The position numbers and the translations under genes are program-made. Shown piece after piece: positions 18,057 to 25,472 of a stretch of 64,000 nucleotides of DNA; the first letter of the stretch is position 1, and each line of letters begins with the position of its first letter. A model generated the notes under the pieces. The model was not told where the DNA came from. It searched no databases and saw nothing but the letters and a program-made list of their open reading frames with translations. Source of the DNA: Haloechinothrix sp033042135 (GTDB lineage Bacteria; Actinomycetota; Actinomycetes; Mycobacteriales; Pseudonocardiaceae); NCBI RefSeq assembly GCF_033042135.1, contig NZ_WBXM01000010.1:1-64000 (forward strand), written 5' to 3'.

Positions 18057-18580
18057 AGCGCGTTCTGTTGAGTCCTAGCTCGTTGCCAGTCGCAGCGTAC
18101 GGCTTCATGTGCAGCACGTCTGCGCACCTGGGCATCATGACCGAACGTTACCCGGTGGCCCTCACACTTCCTGGGGAACCATACAGCGACTACCTGCTTC
18201 TCACCTGCGACTCAGGCTCACTCACATGCGTTGCAGTACGCCCGAGTGGTCCGAAATGCCGTCACCCGACGCAACAACCGCGAGGACAGCTCGTCCGATT
18301 GGGGAATTTCGCTCAGCAGTGCAGTACCGCCGGGACGCGCAAGAGATTGATGTGATTCTCGTCAAAGAACAACCTGAATGGAGCAACGCGAGACCATCCG
18401 GCGCGGATGGACGGGCTGTGAGTCACGTTCACAGCGGTCGCTCCCGCAAGCAGCGGGGATCGCCCCGCAGGCATTCGGGGGTGACGACCGGCAGCGGCAC
18501 CACCGCCACACGCACCCGGCAGCGCCAGCAACGGCGCATACCGCACGCGAGCCAGCTCATCCTGCCGCTATCGCAGCTAG
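18057..18580. other. Non-coding stretch upstream of the T4SS-like operon
   Basis: No convincing gene. It should include the promoter for the minus-strand secretion block. It contains a 19-base palindrome at 18416-18434 and a hairpin resembling a single type I-E CRISPR repeat at 18437-18467. A plus-strand open frame at 18068-18355 gives no recognisable protein, and its codon use does not look like the neighbours. Confidence 0.5.
18416..18434. promoter_or_regulatory. 19-base palindrome, candidate operator
   Basis: CTGTGA-n7-TCACAG is a perfect six-base inverted repeat, in the size range of operators bound by dimeric GntR- or CRP-type repressors. It lies 150 bases upstream of a GntR-type HTH remnant on the plus strand and 360 bases upstream of the minus-strand secretion operon. 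Function is not shown. Confidence 0.35.
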
Positions 18581-18769
18581 ACAGGCCAGCCCGAGCTCGC
18601 GCGGCGCTACGGGCTCAACCGGACATCCATCAGCCAGGCGATCGCTCTGCTCGAATCCGAAGGTCTCATCCGCACCGAACACGGACGTGGCCCCTTCATC
18701 CGCATCCACGACGGCACTGCACTGCTGGACCCGGCTGGTACCGCCGACAGCGGCCGACCCCACGCGTGA
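18581..18769 (+). pseudogene. Remnant of a GntR-family winged helix-turn-helix regulator
   Basis: Between a TAG at 18578 and a TGA at 18767 one frame reads 'ELARRYGLNRTSISQAIALL' followed by 'ESEGLIRTEHGRGPFIR'. This is the recognition half of a GntR winged helix ('ELaxryGvSRxTVrxALxxLexeGLi...GrGtFV'). No start codon precedes it in frame, and the first helix plus the effector domain are absent, so it is a truncated remnant of about 60 codons. Stand-alone small GntR proteins of this kind regulate transfer genes in actinomycete integrative elements; a link to the neighbouring secretion block is possible but inferred. Confidence 0.6.
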
Positions 18770-18872
18770 CACTGCGCCCGGAGTGGCCAAGCGAGCCTCC
18801 CCTCGTATCAAGGGACGGCGCTGGCCCTGCGGTGAACTCGACGCCCGCCGACCGGTGGTCGGGGCGTGGAGC

Positions 18873-19258
18873 GCGGGCGAGCCGGCATGTAAGCCGGATT
18901 CTGTCCCGTGACCGGTGTCACGGTGGCGACCATCCATCTAGGCCTGCCGTTGCCGGCAGGCTCCAGCGGCCTACCCGCAGGCATCGGGCGGGCCACCCTC
19001 GAACGCCTGCGCAGGAGCGTGACGCTCCCTCTTGGCCTTGCTCCGGGTGGGGTTTGCCGAGCCACCCCGGTCACCCGGGGTGCTGGTGGTCTCTTACACC
19101 ACCGTTTCACCCTTACCGCGCGATCCCGCGCGGCGGTCTGTTTTCTGTGGCACTTTCCCTCGGGTCGCCCCGGGTTGCCGTTAGCAACCACCCTGCCCTG
19201 TGGAGTCCGGACTTTCCTCGAGGATCACTCCTCGCGGTCGCCCTGCCGACTCGCCCAC
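18873..19258 (-). ncRNA. rnpB: RNase P RNA (bacterial type A)
   Basis: The ~386-base minus-strand segment has the RNase P RNA landmarks. The 5' and 3' ends pair as P1 (GGGCGAGTCGGC near 19256 with GCCGGCTCGCCC near 18880). The 5' P4 strand and flank read 'GAGGAAAGTCCGGACTCC'. The central 'GTGCCACAGAAAACAGACCG' is the conserved J11/12-type core. The 3' P4 side 'AGAATCCGGCTTACA' is near 18895. RNase P matures tRNA 5' ends. In mycobacteria and relatives, rnpB sits near the RNase H-phosphatase gene, as here. Ends are estimated from P1 pairing. The absence of stops on the opposite strand across this GC-rich RNA gives long spurious frames there. Confidence 0.95.
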
Positions 19259-19291
19259 ACCTTCCAGGGTAACCCCTGATGACCGCGGTGA

Positions 19292-20539
19292 TCACGCAAG
19301 GTAGGAGGTGTCGTTGACCAGGCGCACCGAGGCGTTGCCGTCCGGGTAGAACTCCACGATCGACAACGAGGCCAGATCGAGGTGGATGCGGTACAGCAGC
19401 TCAGGGCCGCCAGCCAGCGCCAGCCGCAACACCGACTTGATCGGTGTGACGTGCGAGACCACCACCACCTCCTGGCCTGCCCGCGCGTCGAGCAGCTCGT
19501 CGAGCACGCCGCGTACGCGCCGGTGTACCTGCTCGAAGCTCTCCCCGCCGGGCGGCTCGATGGTCGCGTCACCAAGCCACGCGCGGTGCAGCCGCGGATC
19601 GCGTTCGGCGGCCTCGCTGAAGGTCAACCCTTCCCACCGGCCGAAATCGGTCTCCAGCAGGCCGTCGTGGGTGCGCACGCTCCCGCCGAGCATGCCGGTC
19701 ACCGCTTCGGCCGTGGCCACCGCGCGGCGCAGCGGGGAGGCAATCACCGACACGGACCCGCCGGATTCGCCCGGCAGCAGCCCCGACAGTCGCTTGGCCG
19801 CCGCGCTCGCCTGCCAGGCGCCCAGCTCGGTCAGCGGCACGTCCCCGCGCCCCGAGTAGCGGCGGTCCGCCGACAGCTCGGTCTGGCCGTGCCGCAGCAG
19901 GTACAGCCGTGTCGGCGCGCCCGCCGCCCCGCTCCACGTCGCAGGCGCGGGCTTGACCGCCCGATCGGTCCCGCAGGTATCGGCGAACAGCGCACCTTGC
20001 CGCGCCTGGGTGTCGCCCTCGACGTCGCCGCCTTCGCCGCTGCCGCCCGCGGGCTGCTCACCGGACGTGCCTGCCTCGCAAGGCGCACGGGCGTCGCCTG
20101 CTTCGTCTGCCTCCGGCTGCGCACCGTCGGCCTGCCGGTCCATCGCCTCGTTCGCCAGCGCGTCGGCGCGGGTGTTCCGCTCCCGCGCGATCCAACTGTA
20201 GGTAACCCGCTCGAAGCCCGCCGCCAGCTCGGCGGCACGCGCGGCGAGCGGGCGCAGCGTCTCGTTCTTGATGCGCCAGCGGCCGTTCATCTGCTCCACG
20301 ACGAGCTTGGAGTCCAGCCGAACGTCCACGCTGCCCGCCCCCACCTCGGCCGCCGCGCGCAGCCCCTCGATCAGCCCGGTGTACTCGGCCACGTTGTTGG
20401 TGGTGGTACCGAGCCCGCCCTGACGCTCGGCCAGCACCTCACCATCGGGACCCAGCACGACCGCGCCGTAGCCCGCGGGTCCCGGGTTGCCGCGCGCGCC
20501 ACCATCGGCCTCGACGGTGACGTGCCTGCCTGCGGTCAC
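19292..20539 (-). CDS. Bifunctional RNase HI / histidine phosphatase (Rv2228c type)
   Basis: 415 residues from a GTG at 20539 overlapping the upstream TGA. Residues 1-135 are RNase HI with the D-E-D-D acidic residues: D12 in 'ADGGARGNPGPAGYG', E52 in 'NNVAEYTGL', D76 in 'RLDSKLVVEQMNG' and D126 in 'ERNTRADALANEA'. A Glu/Gly/Ala-rich linker leads to a histidine phosphatase domain with 'YLLRHGQTELS' (catalytic His217) and a later 'SHVTPIK' histidine. This fusion is characteristic of actinobacteria; it removes RNA from RNA-DNA hybrids. The phosphatase half resembles CobC (alpha-ribazole phosphatase), and its physiological substrate is not settled. The order RNase H, zinc ribbon, Nif3 matches Mycobacterium. 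Confidence 0.93.
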   Translation of the reverse strand: MTAGRHVTVEADGGARGNPGPAGYGAVVLGPDGEVLAERQGGLGTTTNNVAEYTGLIEGLRAAAEVGAGSVDVRLDSKLVVEQMNGRWRIKNETLRPLAARAAELAAGFERVTYSWIARERNTRADALANEAMDRQADGAQPEADEAGDARAPCEAGTSGEQPAGGSGEGGDVEGDTQARQGALFADTCGTDRAVKPAPATWSGAAGAPTRLYLLRHGQTELSADRRYSGRGDVPLTELGAWQASAAAKRLSGLLPGESGGSVSVIASPLRRAVATAEAVTGMLGGSVRTHDGLLETDFGRWEGLTFSEAAERDPRLHRAWLGDATIEPPGGESFEQVHRRVRGVLDELLDARAGQEVVVVSHVTPIKSVLRLALAGGPELLYRIHLDLASLSIVEFYPDGNASVRLVNDTSYLA

Positions 20540-21273
20540 AGTCCCGACTCCGCGGTGCGGACCAGGATCGCGCCGCAGTTGTCGCAGGTGACGACGTCGT
20601 CGGCGGCTGCTGCCTTGATCTCCGAGAGCGCGACCCGGTCCAGTTCGAGCTGGCACGCTCCGCAGCGGCGGTAACGCAGCAGGCCCGCCCCCACTCCCCG
20701 GGACTGCCGCACCCGGTCGTAGCGGGCGATGAGATCCTCGGGCAGCTCCACGAGCAGCGCGGACCGCTCGGACTCCCGCCGCGCCCGCGTGCTGTCCAGC
20801 TCGGCAAGCGCCTCGTCCCGGCGCGCGGTGATCTCGGCGACCGCCTCCTCCTTCGCGGTCACCTCGGCGGCGGCGCGCCGCTCGTCCTCCTCGGTGGCTT
20901 CCCTACGCTCCATCAGCTCGAGCAGGTCCTCCTCCAGCGCGTTCTGCCTGCGCTGCAGTGTCTCCAGCTCGTGCTCGACATCGGACAGTTGCTTAGCGGA
21001 AACCGACCCGGACTCCATCAGCTTGCGATCCCGCTCGGCACGCGCGCGCACCGACTCGACCTCGCGTTCCTGCCGCTCGACCTCCCTGTCCAGGTCGCCG
21101 AGCGCCGTCTTGGCCGCCACGTGCGCGTCCCGCTGCGCCTGCACCGCCTTCTCGGCCTCGGTGAGCTCGGCGTGTTCGGGGAGGTTGCCGCGGCGATGCG
21201 CGACGCGGGACAGCTCGGCATCGATCTCGGCGAGGTCCAGCAGCCGTCGCTGCAGTGCGGGATCAACTTTCAC
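20536..21273 (-). CDS. Coiled-coil protein with C4-type zinc ribbon (Rv2229c type)
   Basis: 245 residues from a GTG at 21273 that overlaps the Nif3 stop (GTGA). Residues ~30-175 are one long, highly charged coiled coil (heptad-like Glu/Arg/Leu/Ala). The C-terminus has a four-cysteine zinc ribbon: 'CGACQLEL' and, about 20 residues later, 'CDNCGAILV'. Proteins of this build occur widely next to Nif3 homologues and are thought to bind nucleic acid, but the function is unknown. Co-translation with Nif3 and the RNase H fusion is indicated by overlaps at both ends. Confidence 0.9.
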   Translation of the reverse strand: MKVDPALQRRLLDLAEIDAELSRVAHRRGNLPEHAELTEAEKAVQAQRDAHVAAKTALGDLDREVERQEREVESVRARAERDRKLMESGSVSAKQLSDVEHELETLQRRQNALEEDLLELMERREATEEDERRAAAEVTAKEEAVAEITARRDEALAELDSTRARRESERSALLVELPEDLIARYDRVRQSRGVGAGLLRYRRCGACQLELDRVALSEIKAAAADDVVTCDNCGAILVRTAESGL

Positions 21274-22121
21274 GACGTCGCTTCCTCCGGTGTCGCAGCG
21301 GTGGCCCTGATCGACCACGGGTCGGTGCACAGGCGGGACACGTGCACGTCGACCGTACCGAGTCGCTCACGGAGGATTCCCGCCACCTGGTCACACCACG
21401 GCCACTCGCTCGCCCAGTGGGTCAACCCCACCAGCGCGGGCGCGTCGCGGCCGGTCTCCAGATGCTCGCTCGCGGGATGGTGGCGCAGATCGGCGGTGAC
21501 GTAGGCGTCGACCCCCGCCGCCGCCGCGCGTGCCAGATAGCTGTCCCCTGCGCCGCCTGCGACCGCCACCCGCCGCACGGGTCGCTCCGGATCCCCCGCG
21601 CCAGCCACGCCCGGCTCGGTCTCGGGCACCGCGCGCGCCACCCGCCTGACGAAGTCCCGGAACGGTTCGGCTACGGGCAACTCGCCGATCCGGCCGATGC
21701 CGGTGGCACCCTGCTCGTGCGGTGCCAGCGGTTCCGCCACACGCAGCCCGATCGCCTCGGCCAGCGCATCGGATACCCCCGGCCACGCCGCGTCGGCGTT
21801 GGTGTGCGCGCAGAACAGCGCCATGCCGTCGCGGATCATCCGGTGGACCAGGTGCCCTTTCGTGGTGTCGGCCGCCACGCCGTGCACCCCGCGCAACAGC
21901 AGCGGGTGGTGGGCGATCACCAGCTGCGCCCCGAGTTCGGCGGCCTCGGCGATGGTGTCGCCGACCGCGTCGACGCAGACCAGCACACGGTCGACACGGT
22001 CGGCGGGGTCACCACACACCAGACCCACCGCGTCCCAGGACTCGGCGAGCTCCGGCGGGTAGGCCCGCTCGAGCACGCCGCGCACGTCACCGACCGTGGC
22101 GGGGGCGTGGACATCCGGCAT
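21270..22121 (-). CDS. Nif3-like dinuclear metal-centre protein
   Basis: 283 residues from the ATG at 22121 (MPDVHAPATVGDV). Metal-ligand motifs of the family are present: 'VIAHHPLLLRG' (H71/H72), 'LFCAHTNAD', and near the C-terminus 'VGLTHWASEWPW' with the His and Glu ligands. 'GGAGDSYLARAAAAGVDAYV' and 'TADLRHHPASEH' are the conserved C-terminal lines. Nif3/NGG1p-interacting-factor-3 homologues are universal dimetal proteins (GTP cyclohydrolase 1 type 2-like fold) whose reaction is undefined. It is the first gene of the three-gene overlapping unit ending in the RNase H fusion, divergent from the phosphatase gene across an 82-base gap. Confidence 0.93.
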   Translation of the reverse strand: MPDVHAPATVGDVRGVLERAYPPELAESWDAVGLVCGDPADRVDRVLVCVDAVGDTIAEAAELGAQLVIAHHPLLLRGVHGVAADTTKGHLVHRMIRDGMALFCAHTNADAAWPGVSDALAEAIGLRVAEPLAPHEQGATGIGRIGELPVAEPFRDFVRRVARAVPETEPGVAGAGDPERPVRRVAVAGGAGDSYLARAAAAGVDAYVTADLRHHPASEHLETGRDAPALVGLTHWASEWPWCDQVAGILRERLGTVDVHVSRLCTDPWSIRATAATPEEATS

Positions 22122-22203
22122 ATCCGTGATCCTCGCACAGCGCACAGCCTGCCGTGCTCCCGGAGGGGCGGCGGGTTGCCGCCTGCTCGTTAGGCTGTGT
22201 GGC

Positions 22204-22653
22204 GTGCATGTCAGCTTCGTGTGTAGCGGCAATATCTGCCGCTCCCCCATGGCCGCGAACGTCTTCCGCGAACACCTGCGCCGCGCCGGTCTCGACGGGC
22301 AGGTACGTGTCACCAGCGCCGGAACCGGCCCGTGGCACATCGGCGAACCCGCCGACGAGCGCGCGGCAGCGACGCTGCGCAAGCACGGCTACCCGGACGA
22401 ACACGTCGCCGCACAGGTCAACCCGGAACACCTGGAAGCGGATCTGCTGCTGGCTGCCGACGCCGGGCACCTGCGGGTGCTACGCAGACATGTCGAGCCC
22501 GACCGGGTAGTGCTGCTGCGCAGCTTCGACCCTGCCGCGCCGGAAGGGGCGGAGGTGCCAGACCCGTACTACAGCGGCGGGTTCGACACGGTGCTCGAGA
22601 TGATCGAAGGCAGCATGCCTGGACTGATCGAGTGGGTGCGCGAGCGGCTATGA
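22204..22653 (+). CDS. ptpA: Low-molecular-weight protein tyrosine phosphatase
   Basis: 149 residues from a GTG at 22204. The P-loop C-x5-R-S is 'CSGNICRSP' (C7 nucleophile, R13), immediately at the N-terminus as in this family. The general-acid Asp lies in 'VPDPYYSGGFDTVLEMIE' near 120. It is related to mycobacterial PtpA (Rv2234), which is next to SURF1 and CobD genes in the same order. A cytoplasmic or secreted protein-tyrosine dephosphorylation role is expected. The stop overlaps the next start (ATGA at 22650-22653), so it is probably co-translated with the fructosamine kinase. Confidence 0.93.
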   Translation: MHVSFVCSGNICRSPMAANVFREHLRRAGLDGQVRVTSAGTGPWHIGEPADERAAATLRKHGYPDEHVAAQVNPEHLEADLLLAADAGHLRVLRRHVEPDRVVLLRSFDPAAPEGAEVPDPYYSGGFDTVLEMIEGSMPGLIEWVRERL

Positions 22654-23537
22654 GGGGCGCCGACGAACCACACGAGGCCGCCGAGCGCCTGCTGGGCACC
22701 GCTGTCAGCCGCGTCGGCCCGCTCGGCGGGTCGCTGTTCGCAGTCACCACCGCCGACGGCGAACAGCTCGTCGCCAAGCGCGCCCCTGGCCCGAACGCGC
22801 ACGATGCCGAGGCCGCGGGCCTGCGCTGGCTCGCCTCCTCTGGTGATGTCCCGCTGCCGGAGGTACGCGGCCACGACAGCGACTGGCTGCTCATCGAGCG
22901 GATCGGTGGGGGAAGGCCCTCGGCGACCGCGGCCCGCGCCTTCGGCGCCGGGCTGGCTGCCCTGCACCTGCGCGGCGCCCCCGCCCACGGCGCACCTCCG
23001 CCTGGTGGCCCGGTCGAGGCGTGGATCGGGCTGGCTCGCATGCGCAACGAAACCGAGGCGGACTGGCCCACTTTCTACGCCGCGCATCGGATCGAGCCGT
23101 ACGTGCGTCAGGCCCGGGATCGCGGGCTGTTCGACACCGGGCAGGCAGCCGTGTTCGACGACGTCTGCGAACACCTCCCCGCGATCGCCGGGCCAGCGGA
23201 ACCACCAGCACGGCTGCACGGCGACGCCTGGTGCGGCAACATCCACTGGGCTGAGGCCACCGACGGCCGGGTATGGCTGCTCGATCCCGCGGCCCACGGT
23301 GGCCACCGCGAAACCGACCTGGCCATGCTGCGGCTTTTCGGCGCTCCCCACGAGGCGGAGATCCTCGCCGCCTACGCGGCGGCAGCCGAGGCCGCTGGGG
23401 CGCCACTCGCCGACGGCTGGCGCGACCGGGTGGGCCTGCACCAGCTGTTCCCGCTGCTGGTGCACACCGTGCTGTTCGGCGGCGCCTACGCCGGGCGGGC
23501 ACTGGCCGCAGCGCGCTCGGCACTGGCGCTGCGCTGA
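22650..23537 (+). CDS. Fructosamine/ketosamine kinase family protein
   Basis: 295 residues. It shows the fructosamine-3-kinase layout: 'LFAVTTADGEQLVAKRAPGP' (ATP-binding Lys strand), 'EAAGLRWLA' (Glu of the C-helix), 'DWLLIERIGGGRP' (hinge), 'ARLHGDAWCGNIHW' with the catalytic HGD near 190, and 'VWLLDPAAHGGHRETDLAML' supplying the metal-binding Asp. These kinases phosphorylate the sugar of glycated proteins or amines and so trigger deglycation. Its start overlaps the phosphatase gene. Pairing of a ketosamine kinase with a low-molecular-weight phosphatase is frequent in bacteria and suggests a joint protein-repair role (inference). Confidence 0.9.
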   Translation: MRGADEPHEAAERLLGTAVSRVGPLGGSLFAVTTADGEQLVAKRAPGPNAHDAEAAGLRWLASSGDVPLPEVRGHDSDWLLIERIGGGRPSATAARAFGAGLAALHLRGAPAHGAPPPGGPVEAWIGLARMRNETEADWPTFYAAHRIEPYVRQARDRGLFDTGQAAVFDDVCEHLPAIAGPAEPPARLHGDAWCGNIHWAEATDGRVWLLDPAAHGGHRETDLAMLRLFGAPHEAEILAAYAAAAEAAGAPLADGWRDRVGLHQLFPLLVHTVLFGGAYAGRALAAARSALALR

Positions 23538-23592
23538 CACCCGGTGACGCCTGCCTCAGCGCCGAGCACCGGTGCCCGGCGCACCGGCACCG

Positions 23593-24519
23593 ATGTCCTA
23601 CCGTGGAGCCGTGCGGTGGAAGCTCCTGCTCCGGCCTCGCTGGCTGGCGTTGACGGCCCTGGTGTTCGTCTTCGCCGCGGCGTGTTTCACCATGCTCGGG
23701 CCGTGGCAGTTCGACCGCCACGAAAGCCGCTCCGCCCAGAACGAGGCGGTGCAGGAATCGCTGGAAGCCGAGCCGAGCCCGCTGGACGAGACCCTGCCCG
23801 ACGGGACCGCACCGGACGAGCGGACGCAGTGGAGCCGCGTCACGATCGCCGGCGAGTACCTGCCCGAGGACGAGGTGCTGGCGCGGCTGCGGACCGTGCA
23901 GGGCGAACCCGCCTACGAAGTCCTCACCCCGATGCGCACCACCGGCGGTGAACGCGTACTGATCAACCGTGGCTACGTCCGGCCCGAGCAGGGCTCGGTT
24001 CCCCGCTACGACCCACCACCCGACGGGGAGGTCACGGTCATCGCGCGCGCCCGCGTGGACGAACCACCACCCGGTGACCGCGAGGCCATCGACCGGGCGG
24101 GCTCGGGGCAGATCGAGGTCTACAACGTCTCCTCGGCGACCGTCGGCGAGGCCACCGGCCTCGACCTGCGGCCCGGCTACTTCCAGCTGGACAACGACCA
24201 GCCGGGGGAGGTCAACGCGCTGCCGCTGCCGCGCACCACCGCGGGACCGTTCTTCTCCTACGCATTGCAGTGGTACGCCTTCGGCGTGATGGCGCTGGTG
24301 GCGTGGCTGTACTTCACCCTCCGCGAGCTGCGCCCCGGCGGGGCGCTACGCGACGGGTCCGGCCGGGCGGGCTCCGGCGGCTCCGACGGCTTCACCGGCA
24401 CACGCCGCAAGCGCAAGTCGGTCGCCGAGCTTCTCGCCGAGGACGAGGAGCAGGATTCCGGCAGCGCCGCCGGCGCCGGGCACGCCGCCCCGCAGCCAGA
24501 GCGAGCAGCGCGGAACTGA
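23593..24519 (+). CDS. SURF1-family cytochrome oxidase assembly protein
   Basis: About 308 residues. The fold is flanked by two membrane helices: 'WLALTALVFVFAAACFTMLG' near 18-37, directly followed by 'PWQFDRH', and 'ALQWYAFGVMALVAWLYF' near 225-243. Between them are 'WSRVTIAGEYLPEDEVLARL', 'VLINRGYVRPEQ' and 'GYFQLDNDQPGEVNALPLPR', as in SURF1. SURF1 aids assembly of heme A into aa3-type cytochrome oxidase. The C-terminal ~70 residues are Gly/Ser and Arg/Glu-rich, and its 'RKSVAELLAEDEE' is typical of actinobacterial members. The start is uncertain: GTG at 23572 and GTG at 23611 are also possible and no strong ribosome site is visible. Its 3' end overlaps the convergent gene by 128 bases. 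Confidence 0.88.
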   Translation: MSYRGAVRWKLLLRPRWLALTALVFVFAAACFTMLGPWQFDRHESRSAQNEAVQESLEAEPSPLDETLPDGTAPDERTQWSRVTIAGEYLPEDEVLARLRTVQGEPAYEVLTPMRTTGGERVLINRGYVRPEQGSVPRYDPPPDGEVTVIARARVDEPPPGDREAIDRAGSGQIEVYNVSSATVGEATGLDLRPGYFQLDNDQPGEVNALPLPRTTAGPFFSYALQWYAFGVMALVAWLYFTLRELRPGGALRDGSGRAGSGGSDGFTGTRRKRKSVAELLAEDEEQDSGSAAGAGHAAPQPERAARN

Positions 24520-25318
24520 CACAGGCGACCCACCCGACGACACGCGACAGCTCGACGGCGCGCGTCACGTGTTCCCCATCGGGGACACGCTCGAAGGCGG
24601 GCAGCCGCCGCGCCGCCCCGGCCGGGAGCTGCTCACCCGTATCGTCGGCCCGCAGCCCGAGCGCCCCGGTGAACGCGGCCTCGACCCGTCGCGTGGCGCA
24701 CCCGGCGCCCGCACCACCGGCCGCCCGGCCCACGGCCAGCCGGGCCCGGCTGCCGGAACCACCCACCACCCACGCACACGCCACGGTGGCGGCGACCGCG
24801 CAGTGCGCGGGCAGCTCCTCGACCGGCACCATAGCCCGCACCACCATCGCCGAACCCGGATCGCCCCGCCGCGTTTCCCGCTGTGCTTCCCGCAGCGTGC
24901 GCAGCAGGCTGTGACCGAGTATCCCCGGGCTACCAGCGACCGCGCCTGCCAGCAGCGGGGCCACCACCACAGTGGCGGTGCCAGTGGCCACCGACCGCAC
25001 CGAATCCCGCGCCGCGCCTGCCGGATCACGTGTGCCGAAGCGGGCGCGGACAGCTCCGGCACGCTCCAGCTCCGCGGCCACCCGCAAGGCCCGCGCCGCC
25101 ACGACGGCGCCGCCGAGCGCGCCCCAGGTCGCCAGCGCCATCCCCGCGGCACGCACCAGGAACCCCGGCGCGCCCTCGACGCGCCGCCCGAGCAGCTCGA
25201 CCGCCGTGCCCACCACGGTGGCCACCTCCCCGGTGCAGGCGTGCGCCCGCGGGCGCACGCCCCACGCGGCGTCCGCCACCGTGCCCAACACGAGCCCCGT
25301 CGCCCTGCTGGCGCTCAT
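24392..25318 (-). CDS. Degenerate CobD/CbiB-like membrane protein
   Basis: 308 residues, Ala-rich with several hydrophobic segments. Position (opposite SURF1, as Rv2236c cobD in Mycobacterium) and the line 'SVRSVATGTATVVVAPLLAG' then 'AVAGSPGILGHSLLRTL' align with the CbiB core, which normally reads S-V-A-E-N-T-x-D-x-x-x-x-P and, after G-x-P-G, N-T-L-D-x-M. Here E-N-T-x-D has become T-G-T-A-T, and the N-T-L-D-x-M segment is lost. CbiB/CobD attaches aminopropanol phosphate to adenosylcobyric acid, and loss of these invariant acidic residues argues against that activity. The last ~40 residues, Arg/Pro-rich, lie opposite the SURF1 tail and may be spurious extension or read-through. Confidence 0.65.
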   Translation of the reverse strand: MSASRATGLVLGTVADAAWGVRPRAHACTGEVATVVGTAVELLGRRVEGAPGFLVRAAGMALATWGALGGAVVAARALRVAAELERAGAVRARFGTRDPAGAARDSVRSVATGTATVVVAPLLAGAVAGSPGILGHSLLRTLREAQRETRRGDPGSAMVVRAMVPVEELPAHCAVAATVACAWVVGGSGSRARLAVGRAAGGAGAGCATRRVEAAFTGALGLRADDTGEQLPAGAARRLPAFERVPDGEHVTRAVELSRVVGWVACVSSALLALAAGRRARRRRRCRNPAPRPRREARRPTCACGVCR

Positions 25319-25440
25319 TCGCCATTCCCCATAGTTACCCCAGCTGCTCCCTCACCCCGCCCGGCACCCGCGTCCGCCGCCCAGCGGTGCGACGGGCACA
25401 ACGAGAATAACGGTACGGTGACGGTGCCACGACACCGGTA

Positions 25441-25453
25441 TCACGGTCCGTGA
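25441..25453. promoter_or_regulatory. 13-base palindrome after nudC
   Basis: TCACGGTCCGTGA has six-base arms around one base and lies 20 bases beyond the nudC stop, in the 154-base gap between nudC and the CobD-like gene. It could be a short hairpin or an operator; no T-tract follows, so it does not look like a standard terminator. Confidence 0.25.
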
Positions 25454-25472
25454 GCCCTGTGCGGCCCGTCAG

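Noticed and set aside
18437..18467. CRISPR array
   Set aside because: Only one repeat-like unit, no second copy at 60-base spacing, no cas genes.
18109..19272. 387-codon plus-strand frame across the RNase P RNA region
   Set aside because: The region is rnpB on the minus strand; absence of stops comes from base composition.
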